Of a stretch of DNA of 64,000 bases, positions 39,048 to 48,263 are shown one piece after another (position 1 is the first letter of the stretch; each line of letters begins with the position of its first letter). Both the position numbers and the translations under genes were made by a program. The notes below the pieces were generated by a model, which saw nothing but the letters and a program-made list of their open reading frames with translations, searched no databases and was not told the origin of the DNA. The DNA is from Planctomycetota bacterium (lineage in GTDB: Bacteria; Planctomycetota; UBA8108; JACQVS01), in the NCBI GenBank assembly GCA_028280485.1, contig JANQLS010000055.1, positions 1 to 64,000 on the forward strand, read 5' to 3'.

Positions 39048-39488
39048 GAGAGGGTTTGGCGTTCAATTTCCAACGTTTAACGTCTAATTATTTGTTCTCG
39101 CCTCCGAAGATTTTAAACGCGGTTCACGTCAGGGAAGCCCGAAGCTTTAGCGAGGGATCGGGTGAGAATTGATCCCTGGATTCTCTATTTGTTTTGGGCT
39201 GAAAGTCGCGATAGGGCTTGTTCGGAGGAGCGCTCTCGCGAGTCTTAGAGCGGTAAGGCGCTTTCTCCTATGGTTATAATTCTGATCCCGTCGCTTACGC
39301 TCCGGGCTTACTAAGAGAATAATTTAGTTTTATTTATCCGCTCGACGCTTTAAGCATTAAAACGCTTCGTGCCGAGGGAAAACTCTAAAAATGGGCGTCT
39401 TTTGTTCTCATTTGAACGTTGAACGTTGAGCGTTGAACATTCATTTGCCGTCTCTTTAAAAATGTTCGAATAAAGAGTTTTTTCTCAT
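39048..39488. repeat. repeat-rich spacer after fusA
   Basis: Contains a GTTCAACGTT-type degenerate repeat (39059-39087), a chimeric inverted-repeat element at 39121-39315 whose left arm is CAGGGAAGCCCGAAGCTTTAG and right arm CGTCGCTTACGCTCCGGGC, and tandem GAACGTTGAACGTTGAGCGT at 39415-39443. No coding frame. Confidence 0.6.
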
Positions 39489-39516
39489 TTGACACCCATC
39501 TTTAGTTACGTATAAT
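39489..39516 (+). promoter_or_regulatory. consensus promoter of the S10 operon
   Basis: TTGACA (39489-39494), 16-base spacer, TATAAT (39511-39516): both hexamers match the sigma-70 consensus exactly. About 480 bases of leader follow before rpsJ, with a CCTTAT/ATAAGG hairpin soon after the start. Such a leader may host ribosomal-protein autoregulation (L4 in gamma-proteobacteria), not shown here. Confidence 0.85.
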
Positions 39517-39997
39517 ACCAACCTTTACCCCCAATTCAGAGGGCTTAGGAGTCAACCTTATCTCCTTTTAAATAAGGGATTTAGGAAGATTTTACCGGCC
39601 CTTAAGAAGCCAGTTTCAAAAGAACTGCCCGTTCTTGAGTTGGTAGGTAAAAGATAAGTTGATGTCGGGATCAGACTTCAATGCACCTCTTCAGGCCCTC
39701 AGGGTTAGAAGAAAAGTGAGTTTTAGAACCATCTCGGCGGGTTAGGTCGCTTCTCTAAGTGTCTAATCCTATTGTTCTTAGGCAATTTGAGTCCGAACTG
39801 AGTCCAGGACGGCCTTGAAGGCGACAGGAATTCAAATTCTCGTCATCGCTTTGAGGTCCTTTGGCCGGGGGGAGGCTTCTCGCGTCTGGTGAACGTATTT
39901 CATTCAGATAACCCTGCCTAAGTGATCCAGACGTTCAAGCTGTCGGAAGTTTGAAGTCTTCTTAAGGAAACTAACTGTCGCTAAAGGATTCGCGTCG

Positions 39998-40306
39998 ATG
40001 CAAGCTCCCAAGATAAGAATTCGCATGGAAGCCTTCGACCACCAGATTCTGGATGGTGCTGCAGCTCGTATTGTCGAGACTGCCAAGAAAACCGGCGCAA
40101 AGGTCATCGGTCCGGTACCTTTGCCGACCAGGATTGAGCGTTATACGGTCAATCGTTCCCCTCACGTCAATAAGAAGTCACGGGAACAATTCGAAATTCG
40201 GACTCACAAGCGCATCATCGACATCGCCGAACCCACGGGTAAGACGATGGATGCTCTAAAAAAGACAGATATCCCTGCAGGTGTTTACTTGCACATGAAG
40301 GCCTGA
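39998..40306 (+). CDS. rpsJ: 30S ribosomal protein S10
   Basis: 102 residues. [40 protein letters not shown] and [19 protein letters not shown] (rRNA loop) are canonical; length as usual. Also the NusB/NusG partner in antitermination and coupling. Opens the S10 operon after a long leader. Confidence 0.97.
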   Translation: MQAPKIRIRMEAFDHQILDGAAARIVETAKKTGAKVIGPVPLPTRIERYTVNRSPHVNKKSREQFEIRTHKRIIDIAEPTGKTMDALKKTDIPAGVYLHMKA

Positions 40307-40476
40307 TTGAGCAAATCGCTCGGTCGGCTTTTTTTATTTTTACTGGAGCTTGAACCGTTAATCGCAAAAAGTGCTCTTCGAGAGAAGGGTTCCTGCGAAA
40401 GAATGGTGATCACAAGATTGCCCGACGATTCAAGGTTTTACGCAAAGAACATTTAGCTTGAGCTCAGGTCCCTGTC

Positions 40477-41493
40477 ATGGGTGTAAGTTTTGTAAAAGCT
40501 CAAAGATTGGCTTTAGTCGGTCGCAAAGTTGGAATGACCCAAGTCTTCGATGATGAAGAAAATGTCATTCCCGTGACCGTGATTCAGGTCGGTCCTTGTA
40601 CAGTCCTTCAAGTTAAGTCTGCAGATGGCGCTGATGGTTACAGCTCTCTCCAGATTGGCTTCAACGACGTAGCTAAGAATGTTAAAAAGCCTCAACAGGG
40701 GCTTTTTAACAAGATCGGCGTTGCCGCTCAAAAAACAATCAAAGAAATTCCCGCAGTCGAACCTTCTCAAATTGGCCGCGTGCCTTTGAGGAGTGAGGTT
40801 GGTGGTACCGTCGAGTACGCTGATCTGGTCGCCGGAGAAAACATGATTGAGACTCCGGTCTCAAAAACTAAAAAAGTGGTTCGCATCGTTGCCGAAGCCA
40901 AGGCTGTTGAAGCTGAAGAAGCCGAAGCCGCTGAAGAAGGCGACGAAGGAGCTGAAGAAGCTCAAAGCGGATCCGCTTTGAATCCCCGAATCTTGGTTAA
41001 AGATTCGAGTGGTGCCGTCAAGGGAGAGTACGCTCTTCCTGCCGGTTCTTCGATCGAAGTTTCTGAGGGACAAACCGTTTCGGATGGCGAAATCGTCGCC
41101 TTCGTGACTCCCGAAGAAGGATCGGTTGAAGAGATCGCTCCCGGAATGCAACTCACAGTCGACCTGTTCAAAGAAGTTGATAAAGTCGATGTCAGTGGTT
41201 TGACCAAGGGACGTGGATTCCAAGGTACGGTCAAGCGACATGGTTGGGGGACTGGTGACAAAAGTCACGGTTCTAAAAACGTGCGTATGGTCGGTACTAC
41301 TGGAATGGGTACAGACCCCGGACGCGTTTGGAAAGGCCAAGCGATGCCCGGCCATATGGGTCAATCTCGTCGTAAGATTCGAGCACTCAAAGTCATCAAA
41401 GTTGACTCCTCTCGAAACTTGCTTCTCGTCAAGGGCTCAGTCCCTGGCGCCGACGGTGACCTGGTGATCGTCCAAGAAAGCTTTTGTAAATAA
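40477..41493 (+). CDS. rplC: 50S ribosomal protein L3 with RpoC-like insertion
   Basis: 338 residues against about 210 usually. The L3 frame is intact: LVGRKVGMTQVFDDEENVIP (about 13-32) at the start, then SGLTKGRGFQGTVKRHGW, KSHGSKNVRMVGTTGMG, GMGTDPGRVWKGQAMPGHMG and NLLLVKGSVPG at the end. Between residues about 93 and 215 lies an extra segment. Its first part (GTVEYADLVAG) and second part (residues 169-213, with IEVSEGQTVSDGE) align by eye with RpoC residues 1021-1104. An acidic linker (about 140-165) separates them. The insertion enters the outer globular domain, before DLFKEVDKVDV, so the tip reaching the peptidyl-transferase centre looks unaffected. Confidence 0.93.
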   Translation: MGVSFVKAQRLALVGRKVGMTQVFDDEENVIPVTVIQVGPCTVLQVKSADGADGYSSLQIGFNDVAKNVKKPQQGLFNKIGVAAQKTIKEIPAVEPSQIGRVPLRSEVGGTVEYADLVAGENMIETPVSKTKKVVRIVAEAKAVEAEEAEAAEEGDEGAEEAQSGSALNPRILVKDSSGAVKGEYALPAGSSIEVSEGQTVSDGEIVAFVTPEEGSVEEIAPGMQLTVDLFKEVDKVDVSGLTKGRGFQGTVKRHGWGTGDKSHGSKNVRMVGTTGMGTDPGRVWKGQAMPGHMGQSRRKIRALKVIKVDSSRNLLLVKGSVPGADGDLVIVQESFCK

Positions 41494-41512
41494 GCTGTAC
41501 TTTGTTCTTTAT

Positions 41513-41661
41513 GTTGAAACCAGCTCCTTCGGAGCCCGTTTCAACCGTTCCAGCAAATCGAAGATTTGCTTTCACTCCGCTAAACGTAGGCTCTACGAGC
41601 CAACGTTTGCGGTCGAGTTGATCCCAACTCGACTGAGTTCCTGTTTAATGAACAGGAACTC
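41513..41661 (+). repeat. multi-hairpin unit between rplC and rplD
   Basis: GTTGAAAC/GTTTCAAC, AGCAAATC/GATTTGCT, CGCTAAACGT/ACGTTTGCG, GTCGAGTTG/CAACTCGAC and GAGTTCCTG/CAGGAACTC hairpins follow one another. CTTTCACTCCG and GATCCCAA connectors match the rpoB-rpoC unit. Confidence 0.8.
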
Positions 41662-41791
41662 ACAAGTCGATACGGCCCAGCACATTATAAGTTTTAAGTT
41701 TAAGCAGCGATTTTAAGGCGAGGTCTACTCCCTTCCTCCCGTTCGAAGAGAATCGGAAAAGGAGCGAGAAGGCCGCCGAGTCGAGTGAATC

Positions 41792-42436
41792 ATGAGCGAA
41801 AACGTTATTGAAATAGCAGTCCAAAACTCTGGTGGCAGCGAAGTCGAAAAAGTAGCTGTCGACCTCAGTGAATTTGACAAGTGTAAACGACGGCAACTGC
41901 TGAAAGATGCAGTCGTGATGTACTTGGCCAACAAGCGCGTCGGAACTCACGACACAAAAACTCGAGCTGAGATTCGCGGATCCCAAAAGAAGCCTTGGCG
42001 ACAAAAAGGTACGGGACGCGCTCGTGCGGGTAGTCGCAAATCTCCCATTTGGAGAGGTGGAGGAGTCGCTTTTGGACCCCACCCCCGAGACTACCGTCAA
42101 AGCCTCAATAAAAAAGCGAAACGCCAAGCATTGCGCTCCGCTCTCTTCTCCAAGCTGAAAGACGGCGAAGTCAAAATCGTCGACTCGCTTTCGCAAGATT
42201 CCCCCAAGACCAGCGTATTTAATAATCTGCTGAAGTCTTTAAAGATCGAAGGATCTTGCCTTGTTGGGGTTTCCGAATACAACCAGAACCTCTACTTATC
42301 TTCTCGCAACATCCCAAGAGTCAAGTTGGTTCCTGTCTCTGAGTTTAATGCCTACGATGTCTTGGCTGCCAAGACAGTTCTCTTGACCCGAGAGTCTTTA
42401 GAGATTCTTCAAAGTCGAGGAGGAGATGATAACTGA
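41792..42436 (+). CDS. rplD: 50S ribosomal protein L4
   Basis: 214 residues. [31 protein letters not shown] (loop lining the exit tunnel, about 66-96) and [20 protein letters not shown] near the end identify it. Represses its own operon in E. coli; no evidence here. Overlaps rplW by one base (TGATGG). Confidence 0.96.
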   Translation: MSENVIEIAVQNSGGSEVEKVAVDLSEFDKCKRRQLLKDAVVMYLANKRVGTHDTKTRAEIRGSQKKPWRQKGTGRARAGSRKSPIWRGGGVAFGPHPRDYRQSLNKKAKRQALRSALFSKLKDGEVKIVDSLSQDSPKTSVFNNLLKSLKIEGSCLVGVSEYNQNLYLSSRNIPRVKLVPVSEFNAYDVLAAKTVLLTRESLEILQSRGGDDN

Positions 42437-42723
42437 TGGCTATCCTAAACGAATTTTCCATTCTCAAGCGCCCTATCTTGACTGAAAAGACCACGGCGAT
42501 GATCGAATTCCTCAACGCTTACTGCTTTGAGGTTGCACCTACTGCTAACAAAATTCAGATCAAAAAAGCTGTTGAGTCTCATTTTGAAGTCAAAGTCGTC
42601 AAGATCAGTACTCGCTGGAAAAAAGGTAAGTACAGAAGGCGCGGTGCCTCCGTAGGAAAAACTTCCGCTTATAAAGAGGCAGTCGTAACCCTCGCTAAGG
42701 GTGACAGCATCGACGTTTATTGA
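42436..42723 (+). CDS. rplW: 50S ribosomal protein L23
   Basis: 95 residues. Exit-tunnel protein and docking site for trigger factor and SRP. ILKRPILTEKTTAMIE (8-23) and AVESHFEVKVVKISTRW are characteristic. Starts on the last base of rplD; ends 12 bases before rplB. Confidence 0.95.
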   Translation: MAILNEFSILKRPILTEKTTAMIEFLNAYCFEVAPTANKIQIKKAVESHFEVKVVKISTRWKKGKYRRRGASVGKTSAYKEAVVTLAKGDSIDVY

Positions 42724-42735
42724 TCGGATTGAACA

Positions 42736-43566
42736 ATGGGAATTAAAAAATATAAGCCAACGAGTGACGGTCGACGACACGGAAGTAGTCTCGATTGGTC
42801 CGAGATCACAACGAAGAAGCCTGAAAAGTCGCTCCTCGTTAAGATCAAAAAGACCGGTGGTAGAAACAACCTCGGTCGAATCACCGCCCGCCATCGTGGT
42901 GGGGGTCACAAACCTAAGTATCGAATCATCGACTTCCGTAGGAACAAAGACAATGTTCCTGCCAAGGTCGCGACCATCGAATACGATCCTAACCGAACGG
43001 CCAATATCGCCTTGCTTCACTACGCTGATGGTGAAAAGAGATACATCTTGGCTCCCAAGGATCTCGAAGTTGGCCAACAAGTGTTTTCTGGTGAGAAGGT
43101 TGAACCCAAATCAGGGAACTGCATGCCTTTGAAAAGTATTCCTACCGGATTACCAATTCACAATATCGAAATGCGACCTGGTCAAGGTGGCCTTTGCGTT
43201 CGTAGTGCTGGCGTCAATGCTCAGTTGATGGCTAAAGACGGTAATTATGCGACCGTTTCTATGCCCTCTGGTGAGATTCGTCTCTTCCATATCAACTGTC
43301 GCGCTACGATCGGACAGGTGGGTAACCTCGATCATCAAAATGTAAAAATCGGTAAGGCTGGTAGAAAACGTTGGATGGGGCGCCGTCCCATCGTTCGTGG
43401 TACCGTCATGAACCCTGTTGCTCACCCCATGGGTGGTGGTGAGGGTAAGAGCTCCGGTGGACGTCACCCTTGTGGTCCTACTGGTGTTCTTTCCAAAGGT
43501 GGTAAAACTCGTAACCGACGGAAGTTGTCTAACAAGCACATCGTCCGTCGCCGTAAGAAGAAATAA
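42736..43566 (+). CDS. rplB: 50S ribosomal protein L2
   Basis: 276 residues, standard. [29 protein letters not shown] (about 41-69) and the catalytic-region C-terminus [21 protein letters not shown] segment (here [21 protein letters not shown]) are present. Needed for subunit joining and peptidyl-transferase assembly. Tight spacing with rpsS. Confidence 0.97.
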   Translation: MGIKKYKPTSDGRRHGSSLDWSEITTKKPEKSLLVKIKKTGGRNNLGRITARHRGGGHKPKYRIIDFRRNKDNVPAKVATIEYDPNRTANIALLHYADGEKRYILAPKDLEVGQQVFSGEKVEPKSGNCMPLKSIPTGLPIHNIEMRPGQGGLCVRSAGVNAQLMAKDGNYATVSMPSGEIRLFHINCRATIGQVGNLDHQNVKIGKAGRKRWMGRRPIVRGTVMNPVAHPMGGGEGKSSGGRHPCGPTGVLSKGGKTRNRRKLSNKHIVRRRKKK

Positions 43567-43573
43567 TTGATCT

Positions 43574-43837
43574 ATGGGACGTTCCCTAAAAAAAGGCCCT
43601 TACGTGGACCCCAAGCTCGTTAAGAAAGTTATCGATCAAGGGGACTCCGGCTCGCCGATCAAGACCTGGTCTCGGGCATGTACAATCATTCCCGAGTTTA
43701 TCTCTAAGACTTTCCTCGTTCACAACGGGAAAGACTTCAGAAAAGTTTATGTCACCGAAAATATGGTCGGACATAAACTTGGCGAATTTTCTCCCACGAG
43801 AAATTACCGAGGTCACGGCGGCGGCAAGAAGAAGTAA
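43574..43837 (+). CDS. rpsS: 30S ribosomal protein S19
   Basis: 87 residues. [16 protein letters not shown] at the start, [15 protein letters not shown] and the [16 protein letters not shown] motif near the end. Head protein contacting S13 and the A-site tRNA. Starts seven bases after rplB ends. Confidence 0.97.
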   Translation: MGRSLKKGPYVDPKLVKKVIDQGDSGSPIKTWSRACTIIPEFISKTFLVHNGKDFRKVYVTENMVGHKLGEFSPTRNYRGHGGGKKK

Positions 43838-44008
43838 GAACGCTTGGTTCAGTTTTCAGTTCTCATTATGAGCCGGTTTTCATTATGAGGGTGAGCTGAG
43901 GCCGTTCTTTAGATATAGCTCCATCGCTTTCAAGTTACCTGACTCAATCCGATTTGAATCGGAGGGGTGAGTTGAAAGTTTTAGATTCGACACAGGAAGG
44001 TGCGATCG

Positions 44009-44386
44009 ATGGCTAATCGATCCAACAAAAACAGCGACAAACCACAAGAGTTCCATGCGAGTCATCGCTATGCCAGAATTTCTGCTCGCAAGGCTCGTCT
44101 GGTCGTAGATCTCATCCGTGGTTCTTCAGTGGAAAACGCCCTTCGTGAATTGGATATCTGCAAGAAAAGAGCAGGACCCATGGTGCGGAAGGTACTGAGA
44201 TCTGCATGTGCGAACGCGACACAAAAAGAAGGCTTAGATGCCTCGAACTTGGTGGTTTCGACCGCCGTCGTCGACGAAGGTCCAACCATGAAGCGTTGGC
44301 GTCCCCGTTCGATGGGTCGTGCGTTTCCAATCATGAAACGAACTTGCCATATCAAAGTGGCGGTGAGTGAACCCTCAAAAGCTTAA
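44009..44386 (+). CDS. rplV: 50S ribosomal protein L22
   Basis: 125 residues from ATG 44009, chosen over the GTG at 44000 because AGGAAGG lies ten bases upstream. RYARISARKARLVVDLIRG (about 21-39) and MKRWRPRSMGRAFPIMKRTCHIKV (tunnel-lining loop) are typical. The first 15 residues are a polar extension. A 170-base spacer to rpsS is larger than usual. Confidence 0.95.
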   Translation: MANRSNKNSDKPQEFHASHRYARISARKARLVVDLIRGSSVENALRELDICKKRAGPMVRKVLRSACANATQKEGLDASNLVVSTAVVDEGPTMKRWRPRSMGRAFPIMKRTCHIKVAVSEPSKA

Positions 44387-44401
44387 GGATAAGAGAGATC
44401 C

Positions 44402-45070
44402 ATGGGACAGAAAGTACACCCCACTGGATTCCGGATTGGGATCACCGAAAACTGGCGCTCCCGCTGGTACAGCAAGAAAAAAGATTTCGGGCGACTGCTC
44501 ATCGAAGATCATCGCCTGAGAGAATTCATCAAACGCGAATATGAGTTTGCCGGAATTCCTGAGATCGAAATCGAACGTGATTTTGAACACGTCAAGATTT
44601 TCCTCCACACGGCTCGTCCCGGAGTGATCATCGGACGTAAAGGAGCTCGCGTCGATAAACTCAAAGAAGATCTTCAAGCCATCTGTGGCCAAGAAGTGAA
44701 GCTTGAGATTCGCGAGATTCAAACTCCCGAAATCAATTCACAACTGATCGCTGAAAGTGTTGCGCAACAATTGATCCGTCGCGCCGCTTTCCGTCGTGTT
44801 ATGAAGCAAGCTATCAAAAACGCAAGAGACAAGGGTGTCGAAGGCATCCGTGTCCAAGTTTCTGGTCGCTTGGGTGGGGCAGAAATGGCTCGCCGAGAGA
44901 GTTTCAGTGAAGGTAAAATTCCTCTCCAAACTCTCCAAGCCAACATTAAATATGGTTTCAGCGAGGCTCGTACTACTTACGGTATTATCGGAGTCAAATG
45001 CTGGGTATATCACGGTCCCTATAAGCACGAGGAGGGTTCGATCCATGGCGCTCATGCCAAAAAGGGTTAG
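44402..45070 (+). CDS. rpsC: 30S ribosomal protein S3
   Basis: 222 residues. KH domain with ARPGVIIGRKGARVDKLKEDL (GxxG loop; about 71-91) and the C-terminal helicase-associated part with VQVSGRLGGAEMARRESFSEGKIPLQTL. mRNA entry protein. Its 3' end contains the ribosome-binding site and start of rplP, overlapping by 26 bases. Confidence 0.97.
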   Translation: MGQKVHPTGFRIGITENWRSRWYSKKKDFGRLLIEDHRLREFIKREYEFAGIPEIEIERDFEHVKIFLHTARPGVIIGRKGARVDKLKEDLQAICGQEVKLEIREIQTPEINSQLIAESVAQQLIRRAAFRRVMKQAIKNARDKGVEGIRVQVSGRLGGAEMARRESFSEGKIPLQTLQANIKYGFSEARTTYGIIGVKCWVYHGPYKHEEGSIHGAHAKKG

Positions 45071-45467
45071 ACACCGAAAGCATCAACGGGGTCGTCTCAA
45101 AGGAAAAGCTAGTCGTGGAAACTTTGTCGTCCACGGCCAATACGGCTTGCAATCGTTGGAGAGAGGCTGGATCAGTGCTCAACAGATCGAAGCTGGTCGT
45201 ATCACCTCCAGTCAATTCCTCCGTGGTGAAGGTAAGGTCTACATTCGCATCTTCCCCGACAAACCCGTCAGTGCTCGCCCCCTGGAGAGCCGGATGGGTA
45301 AAGGTAAAGGTGAACCCGATTATTGGGCCGCGGTCGTAAAACCCGGCACGATCTTATTTGAAATCGGTGGTGGAGTTCCTTTAGACCTCGCTAAGCAATG
45401 CTTCAACCGTATCGCACACAAAATGCCTGTTAAGTGCCGCTTGGTTGCCAGGCGCCAAGAGGTTTAA
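45045..45467 (+). CDS. rplP: 50S ribosomal protein L16
   Basis: 140 residues from ATG 45045, with GAGGAGGG eight bases upstream inside rpsC. PKRVRHRKHQRGRLKGKASRG (4-24) is the standard N-terminus, with LESRMGKGKGEPDYWAAVVKPGTILFE in the middle. Binds near the A-site tRNA elbow. Confidence 0.95.
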   Translation: MALMPKRVRHRKHQRGRLKGKASRGNFVVHGQYGLQSLERGWISAQQIEAGRITSSQFLRGEGKVYIRIFPDKPVSARPLESRMGKGKGEPDYWAAVVKPGTILFEIGGGVPLDLAKQCFNRIAHKMPVKCRLVARRQEV

Positions 45468-45488
45468 TCTTTCTGAGAGTTACGAATC

Positions 45489-45737
45489 ATGAAGATCAAT
45501 GAAATTCGGGATCTTCCCGACGAAGATATCAAAGGCGCGATCATTAAAACGCGCGGCGAAATCTTCAAAATGAACTTCCAAGCTAAGGGTGCCGGAATCG
45601 AAAATTCCGGTTTGTACAAAACCCTTAGAAGGGATGTAGCTCGCATGTTTACCGTTCTTAAAGAACGCGCTGAGTCCGGTCAGACTGTCGTCGCTCCTCA
45701 AGGTGCACCACAAGAAGCCGATTCGGGTAGTGAGTAA
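45489..45737 (+). CDS. rpmC: 50S ribosomal protein L29
   Basis: 82 residues; the ordinary two-helix protein is about 65, followed here by an Ala/Gln/Glu tail (about 66-82). EIRDLPDEDIKGAIIKTRGEIFKMNFQ and LRRDVARMFTVLKER define it. Sits at the exit tunnel near L23. Starts 21 bases after rplP. Confidence 0.93.
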   Translation: MKINEIRDLPDEDIKGAIIKTRGEIFKMNFQAKGAGIENSGLYKTLRRDVARMFTVLKERAESGQTVVAPQGAPQEADSGSE

Positions 45738-45841
45738 GAACAGTAACGAAGCAGTCACACAGTAACAAAATCATTCATAACAAAGAGTCGAAGCGAACAG
45801 TCCAAGGCAGAAACTCTTTGTTAGTTTAGGAACTTTGTAGA

Positions 45842-46114
45842 ATGGCGTCGGACGCACAACAAAACAAAACCGGCCGCAAGACCGTAGAAGGTGTAGTTAA
45901 GAGCGACAAGATGGATAAAACCATCTCCGTAGTCGTCGAACGTCTCGTGATGCACCCTCGATACAAAAAATACGTCAAGAAACAGACGAATTTAAAAGCC
46001 CACGACGAAAATAACGTGGCTCGTGAAGGTGACCGAGTTCGAATTACCGAAACTCGTCCCTTGTCTAAGTTAAAGCGTTGGCGTTTGCTCGATGTGGTTA
46101 AAAAGGCCGACTAA
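45842..46114 (+). CDS. rpsQ: 30S ribosomal protein S17
   Basis: 90 residues. [33 protein letters not shown] (OB fold, about 15-47) and [19 protein letters not shown] are diagnostic. 104-base spacer to rpmC without visible structure. Confidence 0.96.
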   Translation: MASDAQQNKTGRKTVEGVVKSDKMDKTISVVVERLVMHPRYKKYVKKQTNLKAHDENNVAREGDRVRITETRPLSKLKRWRLLDVVKKAD

Positions 46115-46224
46115 TCCATCCCATTAGAACTGGATTGACGGCGGGCCGGCGGAGTCGCCCCGAGTTCGATCTTTGGGGAAACTCAACTGAGCGGCCTGGC
46201 TCAAGGCTGGCTGGAGGTTTAATA

Positions 46225-46593
46225 ATGATTCAAATGCAGACCATGCTCGATGTGGCTGACAACACTGGAGTGAAACAAGTTCAGTGTATTAAGGTCCTCG
46301 GCGGAACAAAAAAATACTACGCTCACCTTGGCGACATCATCGTGTGTGCAGTCAAGAAAGCAATTCCCACTAGCGATATCAAAGCCGGTGCGGTCGTCAA
46401 AGGTGTTATCGTTCGGACGCGGCATCCCATCCGACGTCGAGACGGCTCTTATGTCCGTTTCGATAAGAACGCTGTCGTTATTCTCGACGGTGACGGGAAT
46501 CCTCGAGGAACTCGTATCTTTGGTGCGGTCGCTCGTGAATTGCGTCAGAAGAATTTCATGAAGATCATTTCGTTAGCTCCGGAGGTGGTCTGA
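46225..46593 (+). CDS. rplN: 50S ribosomal protein L14
   Basis: 122 residues, exactly the standard length, from ATG 46225 with GGAGG eight bases upstream. The open frame extends 30 codons upstream from a TTG, but that part has no likeness. [24 protein letters not shown] at the start and [29 protein letters not shown] at the end are canonical. Contacts L19 and forms an intersubunit bridge. Confidence 0.97.
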   Translation: MIQMQTMLDVADNTGVKQVQCIKVLGGTKKYYAHLGDIIVCAVKKAIPTSDIKAGAVVKGVIVRTRHPIRRRDGSYVRFDKNAVVILDGDGNPRGTRIFGAVARELRQKNFMKIISLAPEVV

Positions 46594-46595
46594 AC

Positions 46596-46916
46596 ATGTA
46601 TTTAAAAAGAGGCGATAATGTCGTCGTCATCAGTGGCGTCGGAAAAGGCAAGGACAGCGGAAAAGTTCTCAAAGTCTTGGAAGACACCAATCAAGTCATC
46701 GTTCAAGGTTTGAACATGCGTTTTAAGCACATGAAACGAAGCCAAAAGAATCCCCAAGGTGGACGGGTTCAAAAAGAGGCTCCCATTCATGCTTCTCGAG
46801 TCGCATTGGTCGACCCCAAAACGAATGAGCCCACTCGCGTGGGATTTCGTTATGAAGGCGAAGGTAAGGAACGTAAAAAGATACGTTATTCTAAAAAATC
46901 TGGTGAACCGATTTGA
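46596..46916 (+). CDS. rplX: 50S ribosomal protein L24
   Basis: 106 residues. KOW motif [22 protein letters not shown] (about 6-27), then [19 protein letters not shown]. Assembly initiator of the 50S. Starts two bases after rplN ends (TGAACATG). Confidence 0.96.
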   Translation: MYLKRGDNVVVISGVGKGKDSGKVLKVLEDTNQVIVQGLNMRFKHMKRSQKNPQGGRVQKEAPIHASRVALVDPKTNEPTRVGFRYEGEGKERKKIRYSKKSGEPI

Positions 46917-47006
46917 TTTCGGTTTCTAAAGACTTCTCCCTATCCCTCTCCGTATCCTTTCTAAGGCCAAACATTTAAAAACTGAGTGAACTGCAGACGG
47001 TAAATC

Positions 47007-47546
47007 ATGGCTCGTCTCAAAGAAAAATACGAAAGCGAAGTCGTTCCCAAGTTAATGGAACGCTTCGATTACAAAAACAAGCTTGAAGTTCCCAAGATCG
47101 AAAAGATCACTCTCTCGATGGGAGTTGGGAAAGTCATCGAAAATAGCAAGCGCCTCGATAAGGCTGCGAAAGATATGGCTCGCGTCTCTGGGCAACAGCC
47201 TCTGATCACGAAAGCGAAGAAATCCGTTTCAGGTTTCCGTTTGCGTGAAGGGATGAATATCGGCTGTAAGGTGACTCTCAGAGGAAGTCGTATGTACGAA
47301 TTCTTCGATCGCCTGATCAGTGTCGTTATCCCTCGTATTCGTGACTTCCGTGGTCTCTCCCCAAAGGCTTTCGACGGCCGAGGAAACTATTCGATGGGAT
47401 TGACCGAACAAATTGTATTTCCCGAAATCAGCATCGACGATGTCGAGTTCGTGCAGGGGATGAACGTGACTCTGACGATCAGAAATTCTTCTGACGAAGA
47501 ATCAATGGCTTTGATGGAGTTCTTTGGATTCCCCTTTAGGAGGTAA
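47007..47546 (+). CDS. rplE: 50S ribosomal protein L5
   Basis: 179 residues. [35 protein letters not shown] at the start, [32 protein letters not shown] in the middle. 5S rRNA binding, contacts the P-site tRNA. Usual length. Confidence 0.97.
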   Translation: MARLKEKYESEVVPKLMERFDYKNKLEVPKIEKITLSMGVGKVIENSKRLDKAAKDMARVSGQQPLITKAKKSVSGFRLREGMNIGCKVTLRGSRMYEFFDRLISVVIPRIRDFRGLSPKAFDGRGNYSMGLTEQIVFPEISIDDVEFVQGMNVTLTIRNSSDEESMALMEFFGFPFRR

Positions 47547-47551
47547 TTACC

Positions 47552-47737
47552 GTGGCCAAGACTTCTTGGATTAACAAACAACTCGCTCCGGCTAAGTTTT
47601 CGACTCGACGTTACAATCGTTGTCAACTTTGTGGCCGAAGACGCGGTTACTATCGCAAGTTTCAAATTTGTAGAATTTGCTTCAGAGAGCTCGCCCTTAA
47701 GGGTCAGATCCCTGGGGTGAAGAAAGCTTCTTGGTAA
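47552..47737 (+). CDS. rpsZ: 30S ribosomal protein S14, zinc-binding type Z
   Basis: 61 residues, GTG start after [26 protein letters not shown] gives the four-Cys zinc site (about 24-43). This is the short zinc form (type Z), unlike the 101-residue zinc-free form. Starts six bases after rplE. Confidence 0.96.
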   Translation: MAKTSWINKQLAPAKFSTRRYNRCQLCGRRRGYYRKFQICRICFRELALKGQIPGVKKASW

Positions 47738-47833
47738 GTATTAACCGAATTTCCTTTAGGTGGTGATCCGACGCTTCACATTCGTAAGAAGTCGATCCCA
47801 AACCCAAGGAATTCTATTGGAGACCGAATCGCC

Positions 47834-48232
47834 ATGTGCATGACGGACCCTATCGCTGATCTACTGACTCGTATGCGAAATGCTTTACGCATCGAGGCTA
47901 AAACAGTAGTCGCACCCTACTCAAAACTTAAAAACAATATCCTTACTGTTCTCAAAGACAGTGGTTACATCAACGACTTCACGTCAGAGATGCAGGATGG
48001 TCACGCCGTATTAAAGATCGATCTCAAATACGGTCCCGATGACGAATTCGTCATCCAACACATCCAACGCGTTTCCAAGCCCGGTTGCAGGGTTTACCGC
48101 GGTGTCAACGACCTGCCCACCCCCCTCAACGGGTTAGGAATCGCAGTCGTATCTACTCCTAAGGGAGTTATGACCCACGCCGAAGCCAAAGCTCAAAAGG
48201 TTGGCGGCGAAATTATTTGTGAAGTTTGGTAA
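47834..48232 (+). CDS. rpsH: 30S ribosomal protein S8
   Basis: 132 residues from ATG 47834; an ATG six bases on (MTDPIADLL) is also possible. DPIADLLTRMRNA near the start and GLGIAVVSTPKGVMTHAEAKAQKVGGEIICEVW at the end are canonical. Binds 16S helix 21 and in E. coli represses the spc operon. Confidence 0.96.
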   Translation: MCMTDPIADLLTRMRNALRIEAKTVVAPYSKLKNNILTVLKDSGYINDFTSEMQDGHAVLKIDLKYGPDDEFVIQHIQRVSKPGCRVYRGVNDLPTPLNGLGIAVVSTPKGVMTHAEAKAQKVGGEIICEVW

Positions 48233-48263
48233 TCCTTCATCTAAAGATTGAGAGATTCATCCC

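Noticed and set aside
46135..46224. 30-codon N-terminal extension of L14
   Set aside because: Upstream of a good ribosome-binding site and the conserved MIQMQT start; no likeness to other proteins.
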